A stretch of 64,000 nucleotides of DNA, from positions 1 through 64,000 of the forward strand of contig JAAVCP010000052.1 in assembly GCA_014802265.1 (NCBI GenBank), read 5' to 3'. A program made the position numbers and the translations under genes. How positions within the stretch are numbered: position 1 is the stretch's first letter; each line of letters opens with the position of its first letter. This DNA comes from Bacteroides sp. (GTDB taxonomy: Bacteria > Bacteroidota > Bacteroidia > Bacteroidales > Muribaculaceae). A model generated the notes under the pieces. That model did no database searches. It was given only the letters and a program-made list of their open reading frames with translations, and had not been told where the DNA came from. This document shows positions 41,501 through 50,854 of this stretch, piece by piece.

Positions 41501-43026
41501 ACGGCTTCAATACAGAGACAGTCAGCACAATCCGCCTTGAGGATATTAAGAATATAGGTGAGTATATTTATTACTCTGTCTCTTTAGCAAATCTTGATGC
41601 AAAGGAATTCGTTGTCATAGCATTTGAATATGAGGCTATTAGTACCCGCACTCCTATAATGATTGACAATATTTCAGTGAAAGAGATGCATGATTATAAT
41701 GCTGTGGCTGGAGAGGTGAGTGCTCCAGAGGCTGTGGAGGTATTTGAAAATCTGAATGTCAGTGCCATGGTCATAAACGCCGGTGATAATCTCCTGGAGA
41801 ATGTGACTGTACGTCTTATGAGAGGAACTGTGATTGAGGCAGAAACAACGATTAATAATCTGGTACCTGACCAGACAATGGAGGTGACTCTTGAGGCTGA
41901 GGCTACTCCGGAATGGGGTGAAGAGGCTGAGTTGACGGTGTGTGTATTGGCTGATAATGATGAGGTGGAGGCAGACAATATGTCTGATCCGTTTAAGGTA
42001 AAGGTAATTTATCATGAGCGACCCAACGTAACTGACTTGACAGGTAATGTTGAAAATGATGAACTTACCCTTAAATGGTCAGAACCTGACGGTTTGAGCA
42101 ACTTGGAAACAACCGTAACTGATACCTTTGACTCATATAATCATGGTGATCTCTTATTCGGTGACTGGAGAAGTGAAGATAAGTCTTTCTGGGGCTTTGC
42201 CGGAATAAAGACTGTCGTTGTTGATGGTAAGGAAATTGTGATTCCTAATTCTGATGATGAACAAGCGTTTATGATCTTCAATCCTACATTGGCAGGAATT
42301 GATATCGAAAGCAACCCGGAATGGGCACCTATTTCAGGCGACAATCTTATCGTAAGTTTCGGAGATGCTGCAAATGATGACTGGGAACCGAATAATGACT
42401 GGCTGATTTCACCGAAGCTTTCAGGTAAGGCTCAAACTATTTCTTTCTGGGCACGCACGGCTGCCACCAAGAGCAGACCTGACGATATCAGAGTGCTGAT
42501 TGCTTCCGAGATAGAATTTAATAACAATGGTACAGTTAAAACCTCTTCCTTCTCCTCTCTTGAAGATAGCGACATCACGCTGACACGTGAATGGGAGAAA
42601 TATGAGTTTGAAATTCCTGCTGGAACCAAGTATTTTGCAATACGTAACATCTCTGATAACGGGTTTGCAGTGCTTATCGACGACATCACGTATGACCCCT
42701 ATGCACCAAAGACAAATGCAAACTTTGAGGGATATAATATTTATTGTGATGACACTCTTCTCAATGCTATCCCGGTAACTGAAACCACCTATGTCGTTTC
42801 ACCTGTAGCTGATGGTGATTATATGGTAAGAGTTGTGTATGATGAGGGTGAGTCAGCCGATTCTAATGTGGTTACTATAAAGAACTCATCTGTAAGTGGC
42901 ATTACTATTGAAAATAAAGAGGTTAGATACTATGATCTGAATGGTATTTTGGTCAATGATCCCGAACCGGGCAAGATTTATATCCGCCAGTGTGGTAATA
43001 AGGCAACCAAAGTGCGCTTCAGATAA
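38542..43026 (+). CDS. very large exported FnIII/choice-of-anchor J protein
   Basis: 1494 aa, repeated FnIII-like units and DDWLITPSVSL/NDWLISPKLSG choice-of-anchor signatures; tail RYYDLNGILVNDPEPGKIYIRQCGNKATKVRFR. Confidence 0.88.
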   Translation: MNSIYKSITGVLIGGAAIAVGVIGIGAANVSPDFLKKRTTETSETSVKSVVDHHKSLHRSKGSKRMAAPRPNMVARNFVQKFQCVVTYSDEWEYDDEAGVYTFDATDPITFKSAFINDEYTPSGGAFFTDKYYIVTTISEDWFSGAIDVYCYKYSRDKWEELSYAVQDIYSLYNSICYDPIDDLAYGYFYSDEGGTWGYMNVDNLRVTQIVEADRQLVAVAINEQGQAYGIATDGYLYSINKKTGEMVSIGSTGLSPVYMQSAAFGNDGNLYWAASEAYSSGLYIVDVTTGKATEIGAFYGTEEVCALYAVEGEVNPEAPAKAFDLKADVSWIELTFPFSFAIPVNKAGGTPLSGEIDYTISVDGVETIVGNGAAGSEVNVSLTVEKPGYHLFKVVLSNEAGNSEAATMRSWIGVDEPKNVRDAKVEKISDNGIQISWVAPEGGINGGYFDVDMITYTVTRLPEGKTVAENIKTTSFTDDIELENGQSLIRYIITPSADGLEGQKTLTEGIVIGKPYEVPVEFTFDTEEDYNIFTVIDNNETVNLDSGMWQYTPSGEAAGYVSGTKDGDDWLITPSVSLKARTKYFFSHDVLCYSDYWPEEYSVYLATSPDMEGMTKEIVPSTTIWWDEYRTRTDTITVENDGVYYFGFHATSEAGSAFFLIDNIKLSEMYKVDAPAAVKDLSAVAGEMGGKKATLSFITPSNSVEGKELSDDITVKILRGGVVIETIHDVAPNKHMTFEDTEAADRQINSYEVICSNSYGEGPAASVEVWVGLDVPTAPLNAQVTLDEEGHPVISWEAPEGRGIHGGYVDNTDLSYTVAMVKNGNMVPVVEKTHEFSCVDTELVLENVGNQSMHQYYIVPSSNATGEYGDNATALYISGKPYALPFKESFKGSTATNFWAFTGIDGEGWSIGDDFSIGSQDDDDGVLAYLPAVPEIITTAMSGKINISTAKDPKLTFYLRKMSIADNGFYDTDPSKDVLNIKVGVDGFNTETVSTIRLEDIKNIGEYIYYSVSLANLDAKEFVVIAFEYEAISTRTPIMIDNISVKEMHDYNAVAGEVSAPEAVEVFENLNVSAMVINAGDNLLENVTVRLMRGTVIEAETTINNLVPDQTMEVTLEAEATPEWGEEAELTVCVLADNDEVEADNMSDPFKVKVIYHERPNVTDLTGNVENDELTLKWSEPDGLSNLETTVTDTFDSYNHGDLLFGDWRSEDKSFWGFAGIKTVVVDGKEIVIPNSDDEQAFMIFNPTLAGIDIESNPEWAPISGDNLIVSFGDAANDDWEPNNDWLISPKLSGKAQTISFWARTAATKSRPDDIRVLIASEIEFNNNGTVKTSSFSSLEDSDITLTREWEKYEFEIPAGTKYFAIRNISDNGFAVLIDDITYDPYAPKTNANFEGYNIYCDDTLLNAIPVTETTYVVSPVADGDYMVRVVYDEGESADSNVVTIKNSSVSGITIENKEVRYYDLNGILVNDPEPGKIYIRQCGNKATKVRFR

Positions 43027-43053
43027 TGACAATGGCATGATTCCCTATTAAAA

Positions 43054-43112
43054 TTTTGTAAATATTCCCCCTGTGGTTTTTCAAAAAAACCACAGGGGGA
43101 ATATTTACAAAA
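43054..43112 (+). terminator. strong terminator
   Basis: ttttgtaaatattccccctgtggttttt-ca-aaaaaccacagggggaatatttacaaaa, about 28-bp arms. Confidence 0.8.
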
Positions 43113-43221
43113 AATGTATCCTTAACTATATCTGGGATTATTTGTGATATGATTGAGGAGTATTTTTGATTGAATTATTTTCTGGATTTGCATATTTCAG
43201 TTAAAAGTTATACTTTTGTAA

Positions 43222-44913
43222 TTGATGGAATATACAATCCTACGCCACCTGTTCTTATATTACAAGATTAATGTCATAATTTTAGTCTTGTCTTTACTAT
43301 CACTATTAGGGGTGATAGGTTGTGGTAACGCTGTTCATGAAGACCCATCATCAGAATTGGAAACGTTATGTTCCGAGGCAATGAATTTTGCCGCGATACG
43401 TGACTTCCAAAAGGCTGATTCAGTAGGGATTATATTAGCACATAAGGCTGATAGTATTGATGATGACAGATATCGTATTTATGCATTAATTTTCCGTAGT
43501 CTTTATCCGTATGCTCCCGGGGATGATTTTAAAGAGCGTCGGGCACGCCTTGATAAGGCATTGGAAATGGCATTAACTACAGGGAATGATTCGTTGGCTG
43601 CCTCTGTTCACGTCGCTATGGGAGGATATTCCATGTTTAATGATTATGACTATGCCACCGCACTTTCTCATTTAGATGAGGCATCTCGGCTTGTAGACAG
43701 TATTGATAATGAAAAATTCAGAATGGTGAGCCAGAATAATCTGAGCGAACTATTTTTTATTATCGGTGATACGCTTGGGCTTCAGTATGACCGCGAACTT
43801 TATGATTATGGTAAAGCACATGATTATTCTCAAATTATACAGGCTGCTTCCACTCATATAATCATGCATTACATAAGAGCCGGTGAGCCATTGAAGGCAG
43901 TTCCGTTTCTAAATGAAATGAGAGAAATTAAAAATTTATCACATTATCATACTTTGAAAGCGGAGTATTATATGGCTGTTGATTCCTTGCCGGAAGCTGA
44001 AAAGGAAATTTCAGTTGCCTTGGGTGATTCTATTAGTACTCCTATGAAAGTAATGGCTAATGCACGATTACTTTATCATAAGAAAGATTATAAAGGAGCT
44101 TTACAGGAATTACTGCTTATAGAAAATTTCTTTGCAGAATGCTCAGGAGATGACCGACCGGTGGTTAATCAACAGCAAGTAGAAATGTTAGGTTTACTTG
44201 CCGAAATATGTCAATCCATAGGAGATGTTGAGGAATCAAACCGTTATTATCGTCTTTATGCTGACAGTCAAAAGCGTTTGTTCAATGAGCGTGGAAGGGT
44301 AGAAGCCACACACTATCGTACCAGATATGATCTCTCTCGAAAAGAAATTGATCTGACTCGGACTCGTGCTGAGGTAATACATAACAGATTAGTTTTTGGA
44401 GGAGTAATTATATTATTAGGTATATTATTCATCGGGACGTTGATCTATATGAATAAACGAAACAGGTTGCTTTCAATTATAGTGGAACGTCAGAAGAATG
44501 CCTTTTCAAAAGGTGGCGATTGTGTTTCATTAGCCGATTCCAACCCATCAGTACCCGGCATATCTGAAGAAAAAGGGAATGCTATATGGGAAGGTGTAAT
44601 GAGGGAAATGAACAATGGGCTATATCTCAACCCTTCCCTTACGCGTGATATGTTGGCGGAGCGCGTGGGATGCAACCATACTTGGTTGTCACAGATAATA
44701 AAAGAGCGGTCAGAAAAGTCATTCCCTAAATTTATAAATTCTTTCCGGATAGAAGTTAGTCTGCGTCTGCTTTCTGATCCAAATATGCAATTGCGAATGG
44801 AAGATGTGTGGCGCCAATCAGGCTTTTTATCCAAAGGTACATTCTATACAGCATTCAAGGAAGAGATGGGTATGAGTCCAGCAGAATATAGACGACGCGC
44901 CCTAAATCAGTAA
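43222..44913 (+). CDS. membrane TPR protein with C-terminal AraC-type HTH
   Basis: TM LVFGGVIILLGILFIGTLIYM; MQLRMEDVWRQSGFLSKGTFYTAFKEEMGMSPAEYRRRAL. Confidence 0.88.
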   Translation: MMEYTILRHLFLYYKINVIILVLSLLSLLGVIGCGNAVHEDPSSELETLCSEAMNFAAIRDFQKADSVGIILAHKADSIDDDRYRIYALIFRSLYPYAPGDDFKERRARLDKALEMALTTGNDSLAASVHVAMGGYSMFNDYDYATALSHLDEASRLVDSIDNEKFRMVSQNNLSELFFIIGDTLGLQYDRELYDYGKAHDYSQIIQAASTHIIMHYIRAGEPLKAVPFLNEMREIKNLSHYHTLKAEYYMAVDSLPEAEKEISVALGDSISTPMKVMANARLLYHKKDYKGALQELLLIENFFAECSGDDRPVVNQQQVEMLGLLAEICQSIGDVEESNRYYRLYADSQKRLFNERGRVEATHYRTRYDLSRKEIDLTRTRAEVIHNRLVFGGVIILLGILFIGTLIYMNKRNRLLSIIVERQKNAFSKGGDCVSLADSNPSVPGISEEKGNAIWEGVMREMNNGLYLNPSLTRDMLAERVGCNHTWLSQIIKERSEKSFPKFINSFRIEVSLRLLSDPNMQLRMEDVWRQSGFLSKGTFYTAFKEEMGMSPAEYRRRALNQ

Positions 44914-44952
44914 TTGATCGTTATTTTTATTGTTTTATACCATAATTTGTTA

Positions 44953-44977
44953 TAAATTTAGCCAATGGCTAAATTTA
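44953..44977. promoter_or_regulatory. 25-bp perfect palindrome, candidate operator
   Basis: taaatttagcca-a-tggctaaattta between regulator and target gene, upstream of a TAnnTTTG-like promoter; no T-tract follows. Confidence 0.5.
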
Positions 44978-45058
44978 AACCGCTGAATATTCTATAATTA
45001 ATAGTTTAAGGGTAATTTTGTGACCGTAAATAATTTCTAACATCGTAATTGAAAATTT

Positions 45059-48000
45059 ATGAAAAAATTATGGTTTACCCTATGTATGATGTTCGTGATT
45101 TTCACGTCTCATGCTCAAGTGTCCCAGAGGCAATCCCAACAACCATTGAAGGCGGTAGAATCGTCGTTTCGTCTTGACTCGTGTCTACTGCGTAGCTGTT
45201 ATGGTTCCGGTGTGTCACATACTCGTGTGAAGGCTCCAACTCTTGATGGAGGACAACTTTATTTCACACAAGCAGTCTCCGCATTTGATAGTTATGGCTA
45301 TTATTCTTCAGAGAGTGGCAACAAGCGTAATTTCGGTGCTTCAGTGAAAATTGAAGGAGACAAGGCATATATTTCAAATATAGGCGATTTGTATTATGGC
45401 GATATTTTAAAGGAATATGTGATTGAAGGCAATTTTGATCGTGAAAATAATATTATTACGATTCCTACAATTTCGTTAGGATATGGTGAGGATATTGCCA
45501 AGGCTACCAGAGTGGCAGATATAAGTTATAACTATATGACAAATGCCCTTTTATTATATGCAGGGGAACTTAACGAATGGGGCGAGCCTATTGCTGAGAC
45601 GGAACTTGTATTTGATGTGAGTGAGGATTTGAGTGTAATAATTCCCCGTACTCCTTTTGGCATTATGGCATATAGTCTTGATTATAATATGATGAATGGG
45701 TGTTATGACTATTATGTGGAATATAGTATGACTTTGCCGAGTGAAAAAGTTTGTATTTCTGCTTTACAAGAATTAATTGATTTTTCAGAACAGTATGTCA
45801 TAAGCGGTAAACCTGGCATAACTAATCTGACGTTGTTAAATAGTGGTTCAGAGGAGACTGTGGTAAGTGTGACATGTCAAGGCAACGGACTCTCGGCAGG
45901 GATGTCATCAATTACTATTCCTCCATGCTCAACTAAGGAAATTCAGATATATATAATGACTCAGGTTGAAGGTTCCCTTAGTGGTTTGGTTACTATTGAC
46001 GGTGAGGATATGAATACATCTATTGTTATTCCCGTGGAAACTATAGTACACCCTGTGCCGGATTATTCTGTCCTTCTTACCCCGCAAAGTGAATCAATGA
46101 CATTCTCTTATTTTGATGAATGGCCATTTGCAATAATCGATACAGATTATGGAGTGTTGGCAAAATCTACTAATTCTCTAACTGGTACAGAGGCATGGTT
46201 TGAGGGTATTGTAAATATTCCCACAGGAAAAGTAGGAGTATTAAAGTTTACAGGTATAAATGCTACGAAGATGCCTAATGAATTCTTGGTTGAAGTAGAC
46301 AATAATCCTGTTTATTCATCAAGCAGCTATACAGATTCGACAGATCCTTACCAAATGAAAGGGATCGCTACAATAGGTGATGGGTATCACAGAATTAGAT
46401 TTGTGCATAATGTTAATGTACCATTGAAACTTAAAGATGGCAGCAATTCATATTCTTCGGTGTCATCAATTGAAGTAAGTTTAATTGATTCGACTGGCTT
46501 GGGAGGATTTATTGGTGAAGAAGTAATCGAGTTCCCTGTCGCATATTTTGACACTGCCACCGGTACACGAGAATCATTGTTGACTCTCTATAATTATGGT
46601 ACAGAACCTATTGAAATTATTGGTTATGACGGCACTAATGGTTTTATGGCATCTGAAGAAAAATATTGGGGTGACACCACAGTATGGCCTAATAGCAAGA
46701 TTGAGCTTCCCGTAATATGGACAATCTCCGCTTTGGGTGAGGTAGCAGGGACAGCAATCGTGCAGACATCAGCCGGTGATTTCTCAGTGCCTTGTCATGG
46801 TACCGCCCTTCCTGTGCCAACTGATCTTAGAAAAATAATTACAGACACTAACTTTTCTCTTGATACTGACTCGGAATATCCCTTTATTTATTCTGAAGCT
46901 GATAATGCCTTGATCAACTCATCATCTTTTTCAGACAATGACGGTACCTCTTATTCGTGGATTGAGGCTACATTTATGGTTCCGGAAGGTAAACTCGGGC
47001 TACTTGACTGGATTGCCATGAATGATTCCCCAGAACCTTATGTATTTATGGGAACACCTTATCTCAATACCGGTGTTATTATAACCCTTGACGGTGAGAA
47101 ACAACTTGAATTGGGAGGTTATGATAAATGTATGGATGCACATGCAATATATACCCCCGGAGACTTGATTTTCAAGCCCGGTGAACATCGTGTAAAATTT
47201 AATTATAAAAAGAATGGAAGCTTCGGTGTAGAGAACGGCAAGGCATGTTTTTGGTTGAAAGCTTTGAATCTTGATATAGTTGACAACACTGAGTTTAAGG
47301 GGTATATTACATCAGAAAGTGTAAACTTTAAAGGTCTGCAGCACACGGTAGGAAGAGTTGGACATCAGACTGTGGGCATTGTAAATCTTTCAGATGAGGA
47401 ATTTTATCTTGATTCTTGGGAAGTAGACGGACCATTTGATGTACGTGATCTTACGGATTACTCTTATGAAAATACATTCCCTATCATGATTGAGTATTAC
47501 CCTACAAGAACTGGTATTGAAACTGGTTCAATTACCCTCCATACTAATGTAGGTGACTTTACAGTAGAATGTGAAGGCAATGGTATAGATTTGGAGCGAG
47601 ATCATGCTATTTTCTATGAGGGCTTTGAATATGACTATCAAGATGAATGGGAATCAATTGACCGTGGAATTGATGGAAACGGGTGGTTGCCTTTCCAGCT
47701 TTTTATTGATACATACGAGCCTAATTATCCTATTCTTTATGGCTATCAGGCGGTTGGAAGTGTATGCTATGATTATAATGTTTATAATTGGTTTTCACAG
47801 ACTGTTGATCATATTTTGATAAGTCCTGAAATTAAGCTTCCTGCAGATGGACAATCTTCAGTTTTCTTCATTGCGATGGCAAAAGCATATGGTGAGAATA
47901 ATCTCGAATTGTTGGTAGGTAAGGCTGCTGATGATATCGACACATATACAACGGTTAAAACGTGGGATATCCAGGCAACAGATGTGTGGTATGAGTATGC

Positions 48001-48289
48001 AGCTGATCTTTCTGATTTTAATGGTCAGAATATTCAACTCGCTTTCCGCCATAAGGTAGAACCTAACCAATTCAGTAATTACTTCATAATGATAGATGAT
48101 GTATTGGTAACCAGTTCTTCAGTTACGGGTATAACAGATAGTATTGATGATAAAGGCGAAGAATACACGATAGAATATTATGACATGACCGGAAGAAGGG
48201 TTAATAATCCTACATCGGGAATATATGTTGAGTTAAGACGCAATAAGGATGGCAGCACTAAAGCTACAAAACGTTATATCAAATCTTGA
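45059..48289 (+). CDS. large exported choice-of-anchor protein with C-terminal sorting-like domain
   Basis: Signal peptide; ASH/choice-of-anchor D-like repeats (NYGTEPIEIIGYDGTNGF..., GVVNLSDEEFYLDSWEVDGPF-type); tail IEYYDMTGRRVNNPTSGIYVELRRNKDGSTKATKRYIKS. Confidence 0.85.
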   Translation: MKKLWFTLCMMFVIFTSHAQVSQRQSQQPLKAVESSFRLDSCLLRSCYGSGVSHTRVKAPTLDGGQLYFTQAVSAFDSYGYYSSESGNKRNFGASVKIEGDKAYISNIGDLYYGDILKEYVIEGNFDRENNIITIPTISLGYGEDIAKATRVADISYNYMTNALLLYAGELNEWGEPIAETELVFDVSEDLSVIIPRTPFGIMAYSLDYNMMNGCYDYYVEYSMTLPSEKVCISALQELIDFSEQYVISGKPGITNLTLLNSGSEETVVSVTCQGNGLSAGMSSITIPPCSTKEIQIYIMTQVEGSLSGLVTIDGEDMNTSIVIPVETIVHPVPDYSVLLTPQSESMTFSYFDEWPFAIIDTDYGVLAKSTNSLTGTEAWFEGIVNIPTGKVGVLKFTGINATKMPNEFLVEVDNNPVYSSSSYTDSTDPYQMKGIATIGDGYHRIRFVHNVNVPLKLKDGSNSYSSVSSIEVSLIDSTGLGGFIGEEVIEFPVAYFDTATGTRESLLTLYNYGTEPIEIIGYDGTNGFMASEEKYWGDTTVWPNSKIELPVIWTISALGEVAGTAIVQTSAGDFSVPCHGTALPVPTDLRKIITDTNFSLDTDSEYPFIYSEADNALINSSSFSDNDGTSYSWIEATFMVPEGKLGLLDWIAMNDSPEPYVFMGTPYLNTGVIITLDGEKQLELGGYDKCMDAHAIYTPGDLIFKPGEHRVKFNYKKNGSFGVENGKACFWLKALNLDIVDNTEFKGYITSESVNFKGLQHTVGRVGHQTVGIVNLSDEEFYLDSWEVDGPFDVRDLTDYSYENTFPIMIEYYPTRTGIETGSITLHTNVGDFTVECEGNGIDLERDHAIFYEGFEYDYQDEWESIDRGIDGNGWLPFQLFIDTYEPNYPILYGYQAVGSVCYDYNVYNWFSQTVDHILISPEIKLPADGQSSVFFIAMAKAYGENNLELLVGKAADDIDTYTTVKTWDIQATDVWYEYAADLSDFNGQNIQLAFRHKVEPNQFSNYFIMIDDVLVTSSSVTGITDSIDDKGEEYTIEYYDMTGRRVNNPTSGIYVELRRNKDGSTKATKRYIKS

Positions 48290-48347
48290 AAACGGCTTAC
48301 AGAGTATTATACATGATTAGGATGATCAGTTAATCATTTCTTTTTAG

Positions 48348-48388
48348 AATGTGTGGGTATCAAAATTGAATTTTGATACCCACACATT
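48348..48388. terminator. terminator-like inverted repeat
   Basis: aatgtgtgggtatcaaaatt-g-aattttgatacccacacatt. Confidence 0.8.
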
Positions 48389-48513
48389 TATCATAATCTT
48401 CTAGATGTTGTTAGCCTGTATAACAGTTCAATCTTGCGTTCTGTGAGTGGTGAATCCACGGGTTCACTTCATTTTTTGATACACCCTTACAGAATCCTGT
48501 GCATAAATAGCCG

Positions 48514-49470
48514 TCAGCGCCAGGGGAATTCAGGTGGCATTGGTTTCCCTTTAACCTGCATTCTTACTTTGGAGCAGAATTCACGCACCACCCGCTTCAC
48601 GGGTCCTGTCTCCATGCCTAATACCTTGAAGAGCAATCCTGCATTGTTGGGAAGATGGGTAATACCTGCTGCCAGCTTCTCATCTTTATTGTAGAAAGCC
48701 TCACATGCGTCATATATAGGCTGGATATTCTCTTCCGGTGTCATTACAAGGACATTGGCAAAGACATCAAAATTATGCATAATTCCTATGTCTCGGATTT
48801 TTGCCTTGTTGGGATCAATGATAAATTTTTCCCTGAAAAGCTGAGTGCCGTCGGGACGCTCACCGTGAGTGCATACTGAAAGTATATCATACTTAAACAG
48901 TTCCCCATCGCCGAAATACTTTCTGCCACCCATGAAAACTTCAGAGTAAAAGGCAGTGGCAGTGGGATGAACTGTCATGGTCGTATCACTTATAAACCGT
49001 GTGTGCGCACAGGGTATAATCGGCTCAGGAAGATATTCCAGATAAGCCCCCTCGTCAAGTTCGATTGTCTGAAGCAGACCTGAATAATTGTCTTGCATGG
49101 AGGCAAGCTTTGTGGCAGCTCCCGTCGAGACAAAAGCCATGGAGTCTTTCTTTAAGGTTATAATCTGCCGGTAGCGGTCGCCGTCAATATTCGGACCACC
49201 GGAAGACAAAATATAGACACATGGCAATTCAGGCAGCTCTGCGTCGAAATAGAGTTCCTGCTGCACAATAAGAGGGACACGGCGGTCGAGATCACGAAGT
49301 ATGGATTTCCCTTCGGCATTCAGCTCAAACCCAAGGCGAAGATAACCATGCTTACCGGGTGCGCCGACATACATGGCGCGGGGAGTGGTAAGATAAGGTT
49401 TCATTTCGCGAGCCTTGTCAAAGCTGACGATCTCAACGTCAGTGTACTCGTATTTTTTCGGAGATTCCAT
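48514..49470 (-). CDS. ureD: urease accessory protein UreD
   Basis: YILSSGGPNIDGDRYRQIITLKKDSMAFVSTGAATKLASMQDNYSGLLQTIELDEGAYLEYLPEPIIP; last gene of the urease cluster. Confidence 0.93.
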   Translation of the reverse strand: MESPKKYEYTDVEIVSFDKAREMKPYLTTPRAMYVGAPGKHGYLRLGFELNAEGKSILRDLDRRVPLIVQQELYFDAELPELPCVYILSSGGPNIDGDRYRQIITLKKDSMAFVSTGAATKLASMQDNYSGLLQTIELDEGAYLEYLPEPIIPCAHTRFISDTTMTVHPTATAFYSEVFMGGRKYFGDGELFKYDILSVCTHGERPDGTQLFREKFIIDPNKAKIRDIGIMHNFDVFANVLVMTPEENIQPIYDACEAFYNKDEKLAAGITHLPNNAGLLFKVLGMETGPVKRVVREFCSKVRMQVKGKPMPPEFPWR

Positions 49471-49503
49471 ATTCCGCGAATTATGGATTTATGGTTCAGG
49501 GGA

Positions 49504-50121
49504 TTATTGCTTGTCGAAAAGTGCCATCTTGAAGATGAGGTCAACAAGCTCGTTGATTCCTTCTCCGGTCATGGCGTTAGTGAAGATAAAAGGCTTACCC
49601 GGGCGCATGAGTTCGCTGTCATGGCGCATGACTTCGAGTGAGGCGTTGACATATGGTGCGAGGTCGGTCTTATTGATTACAAGAATGTCGCTCTGTGATA
49701 TGCCTGGTCCATCTTTACGTGGGATCTTATCTCCGGCGGCTACGTCGATCACATAAATAAAGAAGTCTACCAACGCAGGAGAGAATGTAAGGGTAAGATT
49801 GTCACCGCCTGATTCAATCAGCACGATATCAGCATCAGGAAACTTTGCTTCCATCTCTTCCACGGCGGCAATATTCATTGAAGGGTCTTCACGCACGGCT
49901 GTGTGTGGGCATGCACCGGTCTCGACGCCGATGATCATTTCTTCCATAAGGATACCCTTAAGGGTTTTGCGAACATGCTTGGCATCTTCTGTGGTGACAA
50001 TATCATTGGTAATGATAAGCACTTTCATGCCACGTTCAAGCAGACGCGGAGTTATTGCCTCTATAATAGCGGTTTTTCCTGATCCTACCGGACCACCTAT
50101 ACCTATTCTGCAAGTTGACAT
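49504..50121 (-). CDS. ureG: urease accessory GTPase UreG
   Basis: IGIGGPVGSGKTAIIEAITPRL P-loop, GVETGACPHTAVREDPSMN, LVINKTDLAPYV. Confidence 0.97.
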   Translation of the reverse strand: MSTCRIGIGGPVGSGKTAIIEAITPRLLERGMKVLIITNDIVTTEDAKHVRKTLKGILMEEMIIGVETGACPHTAVREDPSMNIAAVEEMEAKFPDADIVLIESGGDNLTLTFSPALVDFFIYVIDVAAGDKIPRKDGPGISQSDILVINKTDLAPYVNASLEVMRHDSELMRPGKPFIFTNAMTGEGINELVDLIFKMALFDKQ

Positions 50122-50158
50122 ATTGTTGTTATAGTATTTTTTTGATGTTTTTGAATAG

Positions 50159-50851
50159 TTAGTTCATGAACATACGCATGTTGCCCTTTTCATGGAGAGA
50201 GGCAAATATGTCCATTTCAGGCACAAATGAGTTCATATCTTCGAAAGTCATCTCACGGGCTTCTCCAAACAGGGCTTCTGACTCTCCACAGAGTTTCTGG
50301 AGAATGATCTGAGTGTCATAGTGCGACACCCTAACACAGCGTAATGCTGCACTCAACACCATATTTATTACGCCATATTGATGTGAGGCGAAGAGTTCTT
50401 CCTCTCCAAGTCCGGCAGCGGCAAAAGCCAAACCCTGTGCCACGGGATATGTGCCCGGGGTTTTGTCCGCACGTATGGATTCAAGCCACCGGGCAATGAC
50501 AGTAGAGTCCGGAAACAGCTTGACAGCCAATTCGGCAAGCTTTTTCCCCATTCTCTGAAGCATCATACGGGCTTCGTCATTCATCTTGAAAAGCATCAAT
50601 TCATGATCGATTTTCTCAATTTTCTCAACGTCACCCTCGTTGGCAGCACGCAAGGCAAGGAGGGCGGCAACACCGTCGGAAAAAGCACCCTGACGCGCCA
50701 CTGAGCGTGTGTATTGCTCAAGCGTATCGGCATTGTGTACGATGCCGAGATGCGACGCAGTTTCCAGTCCGTTGGAAAAAGAGAATGTGCCCACCGGGAA
50801 GGTGGAGTCGGTCATCTGAAGCAGATGCATTATGTTCATCATAGCCGACAT
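50159..50851 (-). CDS. ureF: urease accessory protein UreF
   Basis: LLQMTDSTFPVGTFSFSNGLETASHLGIV; position in operon. Confidence 0.93.
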   Translation of the reverse strand: MSAMMNIMHLLQMTDSTFPVGTFSFSNGLETASHLGIVHNADTLEQYTRSVARQGAFSDGVAALLALRAANEGDVEKIEKIDHELMLFKMNDEARMMLQRMGKKLAELAVKLFPDSTVIARWLESIRADKTPGTYPVAQGLAFAAAGLGEEELFASHQYGVINMVLSAALRCVRVSHYDTQIILQKLCGESEALFGEAREMTFEDMNSFVPEMDIFASLHEKGNMRMFMN

Positions 50852-50854
50852 GTA

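Noticed and set aside
48424-48500. Short minus-strand frame SEPVDSPLTERKIELLYRLTTSRRL* downstream of ureD
   Set aside because: Only about 25 codons with no start; could be a tail of a lost gene, but too short to assign.
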